The notes beneath the pieces are model-generated. The model was not told the DNA's origin, did not search any database, and saw only the letters and a list, made by a program, of their open reading frames with translations. The position numbers and the translations under genes are program-made. Source: CAZNNH01 sp964574335 (GTDB lineage Bacteria > Acidobacteriota > Vicinamibacteria > Fen-336). From it: a DNA stretch of 63,329 nt. Positions 46,347 to 56,377 of the stretch are shown here, one piece after another. Each line of letters opens with the position of its first letter. Positions within the stretch are counted from its first letter, which is position 1. Location: the NCBI GenBank assembly GCA_964574335.1, contig CAZNNH010000017.1, positions 1 to 63,329 of the forward strand, read 5' to 3'.

Positions 46347-47282
46347 CTATGGGTGGTTGACGGTCAGCGTGAACTCGGTGTAGCAGCTGTCCGTGGTCCC
46401 CCCGGAGTCCTGCCAGGCCTGCCGGCAGTCGCTCCATCCGAGGCACACGTCGAAGAGGTAGGTCCGCTCGGTGACGTCTGCATCGAGCCGGGCGCTGGTC
46501 TCGGAGGTGCGGGTGCCCATCACCGAATCGCTGTTCCAGGGCTCGCCCATCCAGAGGTAGAGGTCGAGGAGCTCCTCGGGCCGGCTCCAGGTCGCCATGG
46601 CCTCGAGGGCGCCGTTGGCCTGGACGTAGAGCTCGAAGGTCCGGCACAGCGCCTCGGGCTCGGCCAGATCGCCGCCGAAGGTCCGCGTCACCCTCGCGGG
46701 TGCCGGCGGGGTCGTGGGCCCCGGCCCACCACTACTTGCGCTGGAGCTGCTGCCACCCCCGCCGGCCGCCAGGGCGATCCCGGCGACGGCGGCACCGCCG
46801 ACGCCGATCAGGACCAGCGGCAGCTTCGAGCCGCCCTTCTTCGTCTCGGCTGGTTCGGCCGCCGCCGTCTCGGTCGGGCCGGACGCCGGGCCGGGTACAG
46901 CCGGCGTCGCGGTGGCCACCTCCGCCCGGGCGGCCTCGAACAGGTCGATGATCTTCGGGGGGTACTGCTCGGCACTGAGGGACAGGCTGCGGAGCTGCAG
47001 CACGGCCTCCCTGAACTTCGCCTTGGCGGCCGCCTCATGACCCTTTCCGAAGTACGCGATCCCGAGGTAGAGATAGGCCTGGGACAGCTCGCCCTTCTTC
47101 TCGGGGTCGCCGGCCAGCCGACGACAGGCCGTGTCCAGGGTGAAGATCGCCTGGTCGTACTCTCCGTTCTCGACCTGCGCGATCCCCGCCAGGACCTCGG
47201 CATCGGTGATCGTGGCCTGAGCGGACAGCAAACCGGGGTTCACGAGCAAGGCCACGCAGAGCCCGACAATCCCTCGTCGCAT
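46347..47282 (-). CDS. Exported TPR-like protein, unknown function
   Basis: 311 residues. Signal peptide (IVGLCVALLVNPGLLSAQA), then a helical TPR-like region (QVENGEYDQAIFTLDTACRR, AYLYLGIAYFGKGHEAAAKAK), a hydrophobic stretch around 152-168 (LPLVLIGVGGAAVAGIALAAGG), a Ser/Gly linker, and a C-terminal beta domain with four Cys that may form disulfides. This arrangement is seen in outer-surface or periplasmic adaptor proteins. Convergent with the sulfite reductase gene. Confidence 0.65.
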   Translation of the reverse strand: MRRGIVGLCVALLVNPGLLSAQATITDAEVLAGIAQVENGEYDQAIFTLDTACRRLAGDPEKKGELSQAYLYLGIAYFGKGHEAAAKAKFREAVLQLRSLSLSAEQYPPKIIDLFEAARAEVATATPAVPGPASGPTETAAAEPAETKKGGSKLPLVLIGVGGAAVAGIALAAGGGGSSSSASSGGPGPTTPPAPARVTRTFGGDLAEPEALCRTFELYVQANGALEAMATWSRPEELLDLYLWMGEPWNSDSVMGTRTSETSARLDADVTERTYLFDVCLGWSDCRQAWQDSGGTTDSCYTEFTLTVNHP

Positions 47283-47361
47283 GATCAGCCTCCCGCACCG
47301 GAAGAATCTGCCGGAGCATACGTCGTCCTGGGGGGTCAGGTCTAGACTTTTGACTTTCGCC

Positions 47362-47391
47362 TTGACTCGCCGACCACAGTCCCGCTAGGCT
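47362..47391 (+). promoter_or_regulatory. Candidate promoter of the lysine operon
   Basis: TTGACT (47362-47367), 18 bases, TAGGCT (47386-47391); a second TTGACT is at 47350. Transcription would begin near 47398, almost at the leader-peptide ATG 47400. Same spacing as the cysH promoter. Confidence 0.5.
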
Positions 47392-47399
47392 TGCGCGCG

Positions 47400-47507
47400 A
47401 TGTCGATGGGTCTCGTAGCGAGGGGGCAGAGCCGGCGCGCCAAGCGTTGCTCTAAGCGTGTCCCGCACCGCGGGCCCATCCACTGCCCCTGGGACCGAGT
47501 CGCCTAG
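47400..47507 (+). other. Possible leader ORF of the ask-dap operon
   Basis: A 35-codon frame (MSMGLVARGQSRRAKRCSKR...) beginning at or next to the predicted transcription start, ending TAG 47505-47507. Lys codons AAG occur at codons 15 and 19, just upstream of GCGGGCCC (47470-47477), which is complementary to the left arm of the terminator below. Two Lys codons are few for a lysine attenuator, so a leader role is tentative. Confidence 0.35.
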
Positions 47508-47527
47508 GAAGCAGACGACAGAGGATC

Positions 47528-47560
47528 AAAGGGCCCGCCGAGTGGCGGGCCTTTTTGTTT
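47528..47560 (+). terminator. Intrinsic terminator in the ask leader
   Basis: A 12-pair stem, AAAGGGCCCGCC (47528-47539) against GGCGGGCCTTTT, loop GAGT, followed by TTTTTGTTT. It lies between the promoter and the ask start and no complete gene precedes it on this strand, so it is an attenuator rather than an operon end. GCGGGCCC at 47470-47477 can pair with GGGCCCGC 47531-47538 as antiterminator. Confidence 0.8.
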
Positions 47561-47603
47561 GGCGCGGGGCCCGCCGGGTGGGCGAAGCGAGGGAACGGAC
47601 CAG

Positions 47604-48989
47604 ATGAAGGTACTCAAGTTCGGAGGGACGTCGGTCGGAGACGGTCGACGCATCGCCAACGTGGCCCGGCTGGTGGGGCCGCGGGCCGGCGAGGTGGGGG
47701 TGGTGGTGGTCTCGGCCATTGGAGGCGTGACCGACGCCCTCCTCGATCTGGCCGCCCGGGCGCTTCGCGGGCGCCTGGACGAGGCGTCCGATCGGGCCGA
47801 GCTGCTGCTGGGACGGCATCGCACCGCCCTCGTGGAAGCGGGACTCGGCGATGACGTGGAGCCGCTTCGGCGGGAGATCGAAGCCCGCTTCAAGGAGATC
47901 TCCGACCTGGCCACCGGCATCGCCCTGCTGAAGGAGCTCCCGCCGCGCACCCAGGACGCCATCGTGGCTAGCGGCGAGCTGCTCTCCTCGCGGGTCCTGA
48001 CCGCCGTCTTCCAGGCGCAAGGCGCGCCAGCGGTGTGGGTCGACCCTCGTGATCTGGTGCCGACGGACGCCGGCTATGGGGCGGCCGTCCCTGACGAGGC
48101 GGGCATCGCCGCCGCCACCGCGCGGCTGGTCCGTCCCCACCTCGAGGCCGGCCGGATGGTGGTGACCGGAGGCTTCGTGGGGCGCGGGCCGAGCGGCGAG
48201 ACCACCACCCTGGGGCGTGGCGGCTCCGACTACTCGGCCGCCCTGCTGGCCGCCGCGCTCGATGCCGACGCGATCGAGATCTGGACCGACGTCGACGGGA
48301 TCCTCACCGCCGATCCTCGTGTGGTTCCCACGGCGCGGCCGGTCCCCGCCATCTCGTACGCCGAGGCCAGCGAGCTGGCCTTCTTCGGGGCCAAGGTGCT
48401 GCACCCGGCCACCGTGAGGCCGGCGGTCCGCAAGGGGATCCCGGTCTGGATCAAGAACACGCTCCGTCCGGAGGCGCCCGGCAGCGTGGTGCGCCGCGAC
48501 GCCGAGGGGAGCGGGGTGCGGGCGCTGGCCGCCCGCAAGGGGATCGCCGCCGTGTTCATCTCCAACCCGCAGATGCTCCTGGCCCATGGGTACGCGGCCC
48601 GGGTCTTCGACGTCTTCGAGAAGCACCGGGTTCCCGTCGACGTGATCACCACCAGCGAGGTCTCGATCTCCACCACCGTCGACAAGGGTGCGCCCTTCGA
48701 CGCCCTGCTCGCCGACCTGCGCGCCTTTGCGGACGTCGAGGTGCGGCACGGCCTGGCGGTGCTGACCGTGGTCGGGCGCCGGCTGCGCTCGACGCCCGCC
48801 ATCGCCGCCCGGGTCTTCCAGGCGCTCGGAGAGGTGAATGTGGTTATGATCTCGCAGGGCGCCTCGGATACGAACCTCACCTTCGTCGTCGACGAGAACG
48901 ACGTCGAGAGCGCCCTCAGGCGGGTGCATGCGGAGTTCTGCGAAGGCGGGGCGCCGAAGGCGGCCGGCGTGAAGGAGGCGACGGCATGA
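47604..48989 (+). CDS. ask: Aspartate kinase
   Basis: 461 residues. Catalytic motifs KFGGTSVGDG at the N-terminus, GGFVGRGPSGETTTLGRGGSDYSA and WTDVDGILTADPR. The C-terminal third holds two ACT domains (VISTTEV-like VITTSEVSISTTVD, VTVVGRRLRSTPAIAARVF), so feedback regulation by lysine or threonine is expected. First structural gene of a lysine operon behind a leader terminator. ATG 47604 is chosen because the kinase motif begins at residue 4. Overlaps dapB by 4 bases. Confidence 0.94.
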   Translation: MKVLKFGGTSVGDGRRIANVARLVGPRAGEVGVVVVSAIGGVTDALLDLAARALRGRLDEASDRAELLLGRHRTALVEAGLGDDVEPLRREIEARFKEISDLATGIALLKELPPRTQDAIVASGELLSSRVLTAVFQAQGAPAVWVDPRDLVPTDAGYGAAVPDEAGIAAATARLVRPHLEAGRMVVTGGFVGRGPSGETTTLGRGGSDYSAALLAAALDADAIEIWTDVDGILTADPRVVPTARPVPAISYAEASELAFFGAKVLHPATVRPAVRKGIPVWIKNTLRPEAPGSVVRRDAEGSGVRALAARKGIAAVFISNPQMLLAHGYAARVFDVFEKHRVPVDVITTSEVSISTTVDKGAPFDALLADLRAFADVEVRHGLAVLTVVGRRLRSTPAIAARVFQALGEVNVVMISQGASDTNLTFVVDENDVESALRRVHAEFCEGGAPKAAGVKEATA

Positions 48990-49660
48990 AGGCCGCGCTG
49001 GTCGGGTACGGCCGGATGGGCCGGGAGATCGAGCAGGTGCTGGACGAGGCCGGCCACCAGGTGGTGGCGCGGCTGGACGTGGGCGACGACCTGGAGCCGG
49101 CCGCCGAGGCCGAGGTGGCGTTCGAGTTCACCGTGCCGGCCCAGGCCGCGGGCAACGTGACCCGCCTGATCGAGCTGGGTGTGCCGGTGGTCAGCGGCAC
49201 CACCGGCTGGGACACCCAAGCGGCGGCCCGGCTGGCAGAAGCCCGGCAGGTGCCGCTTCTGGTGGCGCCCAACTTCTCGATCGGGGTGGCGGTGCTGCGC
49301 GCCCTGGTGCGTCAGGCCTGCGAGCGCCTGAAGGCGTTCCCGGAGTTCGAGCCCGGCATCTTCGAGCGCCACCATTCGAAGAAGCTCGACGCCCCCTCGG
49401 GCACCGCCAAGCTGCTGGCCGGGGTCGTGGCTTCCACCGGCCGGGCCGAACCGCCGGTGGCGGCGCTGCGGCAGGGGGGGGTGACCGGCGAGCACCAGGT
49501 GATCTTCGAGGGCCCTGACGAGGGCCTGGAGCTGGTCCACCGGGCCCGCTCCCGCCGCATCTTCGCCCTGGGCGCGGTGCGGGCGGCGGAGTGGCTGGTG
49601 AGGACCCGGCCCGCCGGCCTGGTGAGCTTCGAGAGCTTCCTGGAAGGGGGAGGACGATGA
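48986..49660 (+). CDS. dapB: 4-hydroxy-tetrahydrodipicolinate reductase
   Basis: 224 residues. Nucleotide-binding start ALVGYGRMGREIEQVL, substrate loop VSGTTGWD, APNFSIGVAVL, catalytic ERHHSKKLDAPSGTAK and EHQVIFEGP are all present. It is shorter than the E. coli enzyme (273), like compact DapB of several Gram-negatives. The NAD(P)H-dependent step after DapA. Overlaps both neighbours by 4 bases. Confidence 0.93.
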   Translation: MKAALVGYGRMGREIEQVLDEAGHQVVARLDVGDDLEPAAEAEVAFEFTVPAQAAGNVTRLIELGVPVVSGTTGWDTQAAARLAEARQVPLLVAPNFSIGVAVLRALVRQACERLKAFPEFEPGIFERHHSKKLDAPSGTAKLLAGVVASTGRAEPPVAALRQGGVTGEHQVIFEGPDEGLELVHRARSRRIFALGAVRAAEWLVRTRPAGLVSFESFLEGGGR

Positions 49661-50559
49661 GCGATCGGTTGGGGGGGGTGTTCACGGCCCTGGTCACGCC
49701 GTTCACGGACGAGGGGGCGCTCGACGAGGCGGCCCTGCGCCGGCTGGTGAAGCGCCAGATCGAAGGCGGCGTGGCCGGCCTGGTGCCCTGTGGCACGACG
49801 GGCGAAGCGGCCACTCTCGAGGCCGACGAGCACCAGCAGGTGGTGCGGATCGTGGTGGAGGAGGCGCGCCAGGCCGAGCGGCCGGTGAAGGTGGTGGCCG
49901 GCGCCGGCACCAATAGCACCAGGAAGACGATCGACCTCGCCAAGCGTTGCGAGGCAGCCGGCGCCGACGCGCTGCTGATCGTCACCCCCTACTACAACAA
50001 GCCGGTGCCGGCGGGCCTGCTCGCCCACTACCGCGCCGTCGCCGACGCCGTCGGCAAGCCGATCGTGATCTACAACGTGCCCGGTCGCACCGGATGCAAC
50101 TGCCTGCCCCCGACGGTCCTCGAGCTCGCCAAGGACCCGCGCTTCGTCGGCGTCAAGGAGGCCTCCGGCAACCTCGACCAGGCCTCGGCGATCCTGCGCG
50201 ATCGCCCGGACCACTTCGCGGTGCTCTCCGGCGACGACTCGCTGACATTGCCGATCGTGGCCCTGGGTGGTGACGGCGTGATCGCCGTGGTGGCCAACGA
50301 AGCCCCGGCGCTGCTGGTCGAGCTGGTGGCTGCGGCGGTGGCCGGAAAGCGCGACCAAGCGGCGGCCCTCCACACCCGGCTCTTCCCGCTGATGCGCGCC
50401 AACTTCCTCGAGTCGAACCCGATCCCGGTCAAGTGGGCGGTGGCGCGGCTCGGGCTGATGGGCGGACACGCTCGCCTTCCGCTCTCGCCGTTGGCCCCGG
50501 CCCACCACGCCGCCCTCGAGGAGGCGCTTCGCCAGGCGGGCGTGCTGGAGCGGTCCTGA
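49657..50559 (+). CDS. dapA: 4-hydroxy-tetrahydrodipicolinate synthase
   Basis: 300-residue TIM barrel condensing pyruvate with aspartate semialdehyde. Motifs: VPCGTTGEAATL, VVAGAGTNSTRKTI, TPYYNKPVPAGLLAHY, VIYNVPGRTGCN and the Schiff-base Lys in FVGVKEASGN. ATG 49657 overlaps the dapB stop (ATGA); the longer frame from 49591 overlaps dapB. Feedback by lysine cannot be judged from sequence. Confidence 0.95.
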   Translation: MSDRLGGVFTALVTPFTDEGALDEAALRRLVKRQIEGGVAGLVPCGTTGEAATLEADEHQQVVRIVVEEARQAERPVKVVAGAGTNSTRKTIDLAKRCEAAGADALLIVTPYYNKPVPAGLLAHYRAVADAVGKPIVIYNVPGRTGCNCLPPTVLELAKDPRFVGVKEASGNLDQASAILRDRPDHFAVLSGDDSLTLPIVALGGDGVIAVVANEAPALLVELVAAAVAGKRDQAAALHTRLFPLMRANFLESNPIPVKWAVARLGLMGGHARLPLSPLAPAHHAALEEALRQAGVLERS

Positions 50560-51392
50560 TGGAAGCGCTCCGCCAGCGCCTCGCCGGCGTGCGCGACCGG
50601 CCACGCGCCGAGGCGCTTCCCCTGCTCGCGGAGCTCCTCGACGCGCTGGAGGCGGGCGAGGTGCGGGCGGCTTGCCCCGAACCGGGCTCGCCCACCGGCT
50701 GGAGGGCCGAGGGCTGGGTGAAGGAAGGCATCCTGGCGTCGTTCGCCCACGGATACGATGTCGATTTCGACCTCGGCGGCTTTCCCTACCGCGACCGCGA
50801 CACCCTGCCCCCGCTGCGCGCCTTGCCGGCCGGGGTGCGGGTGGTGCCGGGCGGGACTGCGGTGCGCCGCGGCGCCCACGTGGCGGCCGGTGTGGTGATG
50901 ATGCCGCCCGCCTACGTCAACGTGGGGGCCTACGTCGACGAGAAGTCGATGGTGGACAGCCACGCCCTGGTGGGCTCGTGCGCCCAGGTGGGGAAGCGGG
51001 TCCACCTCTCCGCCGCCGCCCAGATCGGCGGCGTCCTGGAGCCGGTGGGCGCGTTGCCCGTCATTATTGAAGATGACGTCTTCGTCGGCGGGAACGTCGG
51101 CGTCTACGAGGGCGTGGTGGTGAAGCGACGCTCGGTCCTGGCCGCCGGCGTGGTGCTGACCGGATCGACGGTGGTCTACGACCTGGCCCGGGAGACGACG
51201 TGGCAGGCGGACCGAGCCGCCGGCACGCCGCTGGTGATCCCGGAGGGCTCCGTGGTGGTGATGGGCTCGCGCCCCGCCTCGGGTGGCTTCGCCTCGAGCC
51301 ACGGTCTCCAGGTGGCGACCCCGGTCATCGTCAAGGTCCGCGACGACCGCACCGACGCCAAGACCGCCCTCGAGACGATCCTCCGCCGTTAG
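50559..51392 (+). CDS. dapD: Tetrahydrodipicolinate N-succinyltransferase
   Basis: 277 residues. An N-terminal helical domain (GWVKEGILASFAHGYD) and a left-handed beta-helix with hexapeptide repeats (AAGVVMMPPAYVNVGAYVDEKSMVDSHALVGSCAQVGKR, quoted in part: VNVGAYVDEKSMVDSHALVG). Shows the succinylase branch of lysine synthesis. Start overlaps the dapA stop (TGATG). The stop codon TAG is the first trinucleotide of the transposon terminal repeat; the last native codons are CGC CGT. Confidence 0.93.
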   Translation: MEALRQRLAGVRDRPRAEALPLLAELLDALEAGEVRAACPEPGSPTGWRAEGWVKEGILASFAHGYDVDFDLGGFPYRDRDTLPPLRALPAGVRVVPGGTAVRRGAHVAAGVVMMPPAYVNVGAYVDEKSMVDSHALVGSCAQVGKRVHLSAAAQIGGVLEPVGALPVIIEDDVFVGGNVGVYEGVVVKRRSVLAAGVVLTGSTVVYDLARETTWQADRAAGTPLVIPEGSVVVMGSRPASGGFASSHGLQVATPVIVKVRDDRTDAKTALETILRR

Positions 51393-51418
51393 GGGGACAC
51401 AATACTCATTGTTACAAA
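51390..51418 (+). repeat. Left terminal inverted repeat
   Basis: TAGGGGGACACAATACTC followed by ATTGTTACAAA. It differs from the right copy at one position (G for T in ATTGTTAC). Its TAG is the dapD stop codon. Confidence 0.9.
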
Positions 51419-51509
51419 CGCCCTGGTCGGGGCCGGCCGGATGGAAGCACGCCGGCCGAGCGCACAGAGCCCCGAGGAGAAGGGAGCGCCGGACGCAACC
51501 CGTGCGGTC

Positions 51510-52178
51510 CTAGGTCAGAAGGGAGCGGCCCTGGGCCAGACGCCGACCGGCGCGGCGTGGTCGCAGACGACGGTCCAGCGACCCCTCGAGGGCCGTCAAG
51601 AAGTGCTCGTTGCCGAGAGGCCGGCCGGTTCTCTCGTGGTGACGGAGCTCGTCCATGAGCTCATCGGGGAGCTGCTGCCCCAGCACGACCTGCCAGTCCG
51701 CAAACCGTTCGCCGAGCGGGCGCCAGCGGACCAGGAAATCGTCTCGTCGGGCAAGGTGGGCTCGCGCGCTGCTGTGTGGCCAGTCGCCAGGCCGCGCCAC
51801 CAGGCCAGCCCTCACCGGGTTCTGCTCGACATAGCGGACGGCGTTGTAGAGGTGTCCCGCGTCCAGCGGGAAGGAGAAGAACCGACCTTGCCAGAGGCAT
51901 CCCCGCCATCCCTGCCGCTGGTTCACCATCAGTGTGTAGCGCCGGTGGGCTTCGCCGATGGCCGCTCGAAGGGACTGCCCGTTGGATGGAACGGCGATGA
52001 GGTGAACGTGGTTCGGCATCAGGCAGTACGCCCACACCGCGACCCCACGGGCACGACACCACTCCGCCATGAGACGTTTGTAGAGATCGTAGTCGCCGTC
52101 CTGGAAGAATGTCGGCAGGCGTCGGTTGCCGCGCTGGGTGATGTGGTGCGGCACGCCAGGGACCACGACTCGAGCCAT
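51510..52178 (-). CDS. REP-associated tyrosine (Y1/IS200-like) transposase
   Basis: 222 residues. N-terminal MARVVVPGVPHHITQRGNRR, the metal-binding His-x-His in YCLMPNHVHLIAVP, and the catalytic Tyr region YNAVRYVEQNPVRAGLV, where Tyr-x3-Tyr-x2-Asn-Pro is the RAYT signature. These enzymes cleave single-stranded palindromic REP ends. Complete with no frameshift, so probably functional. ATG 52178 is chosen because the conserved N-terminus starts there. The 91 bases between its stop and the left repeat hold no gene. Confidence 0.9.
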   Translation of the reverse strand: MARVVVPGVPHHITQRGNRRLPTFFQDGDYDLYKRLMAEWCRARGVAVWAYCLMPNHVHLIAVPSNGQSLRAAIGEAHRRYTLMVNQRQGWRGCLWQGRFFSFPLDAGHLYNAVRYVEQNPVRAGLVARPGDWPHSSARAHLARRDDFLVRWRPLGERFADWQVVLGQQLPDELMDELRHHERTGRPLGNEHFLTALEGSLDRRLRPRRAGRRLAQGRSLLT

Positions 52179-52237
52179 CCTCGCCACGGTGGCCAGAGTA
52201 CGGCCGGGCGGGGACAGCACAGGTCCGACGCGGCCTC

Positions 52238-53632
<1,395 letters not shown>

Positions 53633-53744
53633 GCCGCTCCTCCCTTGGCCTCAGCCTACTCCCAACCGGGAGGACTGCGGCCACCTTGCAGTGGCCTTCG
53701 GCACCTTCTACCATCGTCGGACCCCGAGCCGGCGAGGTAAGATC

Positions 53745-55391
53745 ATGGCTTTCTGGCAGCTCCTCATCGACGCCTTCGTCCTGGTGGCCGCCGCGCTCCT
53801 TCTCGGTGCGGTGATGGAAGCGGTCCGTCACTCGCCGGTGGTCGGCTTCATCTTCGCCGGTGTACTGGTCGGGCCGGGGGCCCTCGGCCTGGTCCGCGGC
53901 GAGTCCGAGGTGCGCACCATCGCCGAGCTGGGCGTGGCGCTGCTCCTCTTCTCGATCGGGCTCGAGTTCAACCTGCGCCGCCTGCGCGGCCTGGGGCTGC
54001 AGGCGCTCCTGCTGGGTGCCGGACAGGTGATGGCCACCCTGGCCGTGATCGCGGCTACAGCGCTGGGCCTGGGTCTCTCGCTTCCGACCGGCGTGGCGTT
54101 CGGGGCGATCGGCGCGCTCTCCAGCACCGCCGTGGTGCTGCGGGTGCTGTCCGAGCGCGCCGCCCTCGACTCGGTCCACGGGCGAGCCGCGGTCGGGGTG
54201 CTGCTGGTCCAGGACGTGGCGGTGGTCCCGCTGGTTCTCCTGGTCACCGCGCTGCTGCCGGGCGCGGAGGCCGGAGCGGGCGTCGGTCCGGCGGAGGTGA
54301 TGGGTCGGCTCGGGATCGGGCTCGTGGCCCTGGCCTCTCTGGTCGGCTTCACGCGGGCCCTTCTCCCGCGCCTGCTCAGAAACGCGTCGCTGTCCCGGAG
54401 CCGTGATCTGCACATCCTCTTCGCGGTGGGGGTGGCGATCGGGGCCGCCTGGCTCTCCCACACCCTCGGGCTCAGCCCTTCGCTGGGGGCGTTCGTGGCC
54501 GGCGTCATCCTGGGCGACTCGCCGGTCGCGCTGCAGGTGCGGGCCGACGTCGCCCCGTTGCGCACCCTGTTCACGACCCTGTTCTTCGGCTCGGTCGGGA
54601 TGCTGGCCCAGCCCCGCTGGATTGCCGAGCACGCCGGGTGGGTAGCGGCGGCGGTGGTGGCGCTGGTGCTCGGCAAGACGCTCGTCGTCTGGACCCTCGG
54701 CCGCCTGGCCGGGCTCGGCCCCGGCCGCGCGCTGGCGACCGGCCTGTGCCTGGCCCAGGTCGGCGAGTTCTCCTTCGTCCTGGCGGAGGTGGCGCGGGGC
54801 CGCGGCGCTGCCGCCGGGCTGCTCGATGCCGACCAGTTCGCGCTGGTGGTCTCGGCCACCATCGCCACGCTGGTGGTCACGCCCTACCTGGTGGCGGCGG
54901 CACCGGTCGTCTCCGAGACCCTCGACCGGTGGCGGGGCCGGACCAGGGGTGGCGAAGACCCGAAGCCGGAGCCCACCTCGGGCCACGTGGTGATCGTCGG
55001 CTTCGGCCCCGCGGGTCGCGCTGCGGCCGCCGCCGTTCCCAGCGGCCGGCGCGCCGTGATCATCGACCTGAACGCCACCTCGGTGACCATCGCCCGGGCC
55101 GACGGCCATCACGCTTGCTTCGGCGATGCCACGACGGCGGACGTCCTCGAGGAGGCCCACGTCGAGGCGGCCCGCGCCGTGGTGGTGGCGCTACCCGACC
55201 ACCGGGCCGCCCAGCAGGTGATCCGCCGAGTCCGCGTCCTGGCCCCGACGATCGACATCATCGCCCGCGCCCGCTACCACATCCACGCTCCGCTCCTCTC
55301 CGCCGCCGGCGCGACGTTGGTGATCGACGAGGAAGCCGAGGTGGGCCGCCGGCTGGGCGAGGCGGTCAGCGAGCTGGGCGTCGTGTCGTAG
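53745..55391 (+). CDS. CPA2-type cation:proton antiporter with TrkA-N domain (KefB-like)
   Basis: 548 residues. About twelve to thirteen membrane helices over residues 1-390 (LLIDAFVLVAAALLLGAVME; FIFAGVLVGPGALGLVRGES; GALSSTAVVLRVLSE), followed from about 413 by a TrkA-N Rossmann domain (HVVIVGFGPAGRAA, VIIDLNA, FGDATTADVLEEAHVEAA). Expected to export K+ or Na+ against protons under nucleotide or glutathione control. ATG 53745 is chosen; a TAAGAT hexamer lies directly before it, and the longer frame from 53625 runs into fumC. Confidence 0.9.
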   Translation: MAFWQLLIDAFVLVAAALLLGAVMEAVRHSPVVGFIFAGVLVGPGALGLVRGESEVRTIAELGVALLLFSIGLEFNLRRLRGLGLQALLLGAGQVMATLAVIAATALGLGLSLPTGVAFGAIGALSSTAVVLRVLSERAALDSVHGRAAVGVLLVQDVAVVPLVLLVTALLPGAEAGAGVGPAEVMGRLGIGLVALASLVGFTRALLPRLLRNASLSRSRDLHILFAVGVAIGAAWLSHTLGLSPSLGAFVAGVILGDSPVALQVRADVAPLRTLFTTLFFGSVGMLAQPRWIAEHAGWVAAAVVALVLGKTLVVWTLGRLAGLGPGRALATGLCLAQVGEFSFVLAEVARGRGAAAGLLDADQFALVVSATIATLVVTPYLVAAAPVVSETLDRWRGRTRGGEDPKPEPTSGHVVIVGFGPAGRAAAAAVPSGRRAVIIDLNATSVTIARADGHHACFGDATTADVLEEAHVEAARAVVVALPDHRAAQQVIRRVRVLAPTIDIIARARYHIHAPLLSAAGATLVIDEEAEVGRRLGEAVSELGVVS

Positions 55392-55620
55392 TGAGGGGTC
55401 TCCGCGAGCTCGGCGACGGCCGGGGGCGGAGCGAACCGGGTCCGCCAAGGGGGGAGGGGGTTGGCAGCCACCCGAGATTGCAGATTCCGGATTCCATGCC
55501 AGGATTCGAGTGGCATCCTGGGACCGGCCGGGAGTGGGCTCCAGCAGGAGCTTGCGCTCGGATGGGCTTCGCCCGGTCGCGGAACAAGAGGGTGCCTGAT
55601 AGGTGACAAGAGAGGTCGCG

Positions 55621-56244
55621 ATGACTGAGGCTTCAACCGACGGCAAGGCTCCTGTCACCCCTCGCAAGGCGGGTCGCGTGGCGGTGCCGCGACCGCTGCT
55701 CTACATGGCCCTCGGTGTTCTGGCGGCGCTCGTCCTGGCCGTGGTCAGCACCTACTTCTGGAAGCTCGTCGCGGTCAGACGCGCGGATGAGCGAATGCAG
55801 GCACAACGCATCCAGTTGACTGAGGAGCGAGAGCACGCCCTTTACGTCGAGGCACAGGAGATGCTGCGGCTGACCGCCCGGCCTCTGGCATGGGCCGTGC
55901 GGGCCGAGATCATGCGCAACAACCTCGGTCAAGTGGACGACTACCTCACCGATTTCGTACGCGAGCCGCGCGTGGCCAGGGTCCTCTTGATCGGCAAGGC
56001 GGGCACCGTCGAGCTGGCCACCGATCGGAAGCTCCTGACGACCCCCGCAGAGAACGTCGTCTCCAGGGCCGTGCTGGAGACCGCCGATGTCCTGGTCGAG
56101 CAGTCGAAGAGCACCGTTCGGTTGGCGGTGCCCATCATGAGCTTCGACGAGCGCCTGGGCGTGCTGGTGGTCGACTACCGGGTCGAGCCCCCTCCCGGCA
56201 CGCCAGCCCAGCCGCCCGCGCAACCCGAGCGGCGGGAGGAATGA
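55621..56244 (+). CDS. Single-pass membrane protein with periplasmic sensor-like domain
   Basis: 207 residues. One strong membrane helix (about 27-49, LLYMALGVLAALVLAVVSTYF), a coiled helix (AQRIQLTEEREHALYVEAQE), then a small PAS/Cache-like fold (VARVLLIGKAGTVELATDRK, IMSFDERLGVLVVDY) and a Pro-rich tail. No output domain, so it may present a sensor to a partner kinase or trap a ligand. ATG 55621 has AGAGAGG five bases upstream; GTG 55603 is possible. The preceding 55392-55620 holds only a CCAGGAT/ATCCTGG inverted repeat near 55499-55521. Confidence 0.6.
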   Translation: MTEASTDGKAPVTPRKAGRVAVPRPLLYMALGVLAALVLAVVSTYFWKLVAVRRADERMQAQRIQLTEEREHALYVEAQEMLRLTARPLAWAVRAEIMRNNLGQVDDYLTDFVREPRVARVLLIGKAGTVELATDRKLLTTPAENVVSRAVLETADVLVEQSKSTVRLAVPIMSFDERLGVLVVDYRVEPPPGTPAQPPAQPERREE

Positions 56245-56377
56245 TCCCGCCTCATGCCTGTTGCGGGCTACCGGCTGCCGCGGTACGACCTGCGGCACCA
56301 ACCGAGAGCCGATCAGGTTCCAACGCCGGCAACCCGGCAAGCTGACCCAGCCATCGCCACAGACTGGAGAGGAGCAG

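Noticed and set aside
47440..47507. T-box leader before ask
   Set aside because: CTGGGACCGAG only weakly resembles the T-box core AGGGTGGNACCGCG, and no specifier or stem I elements were found.
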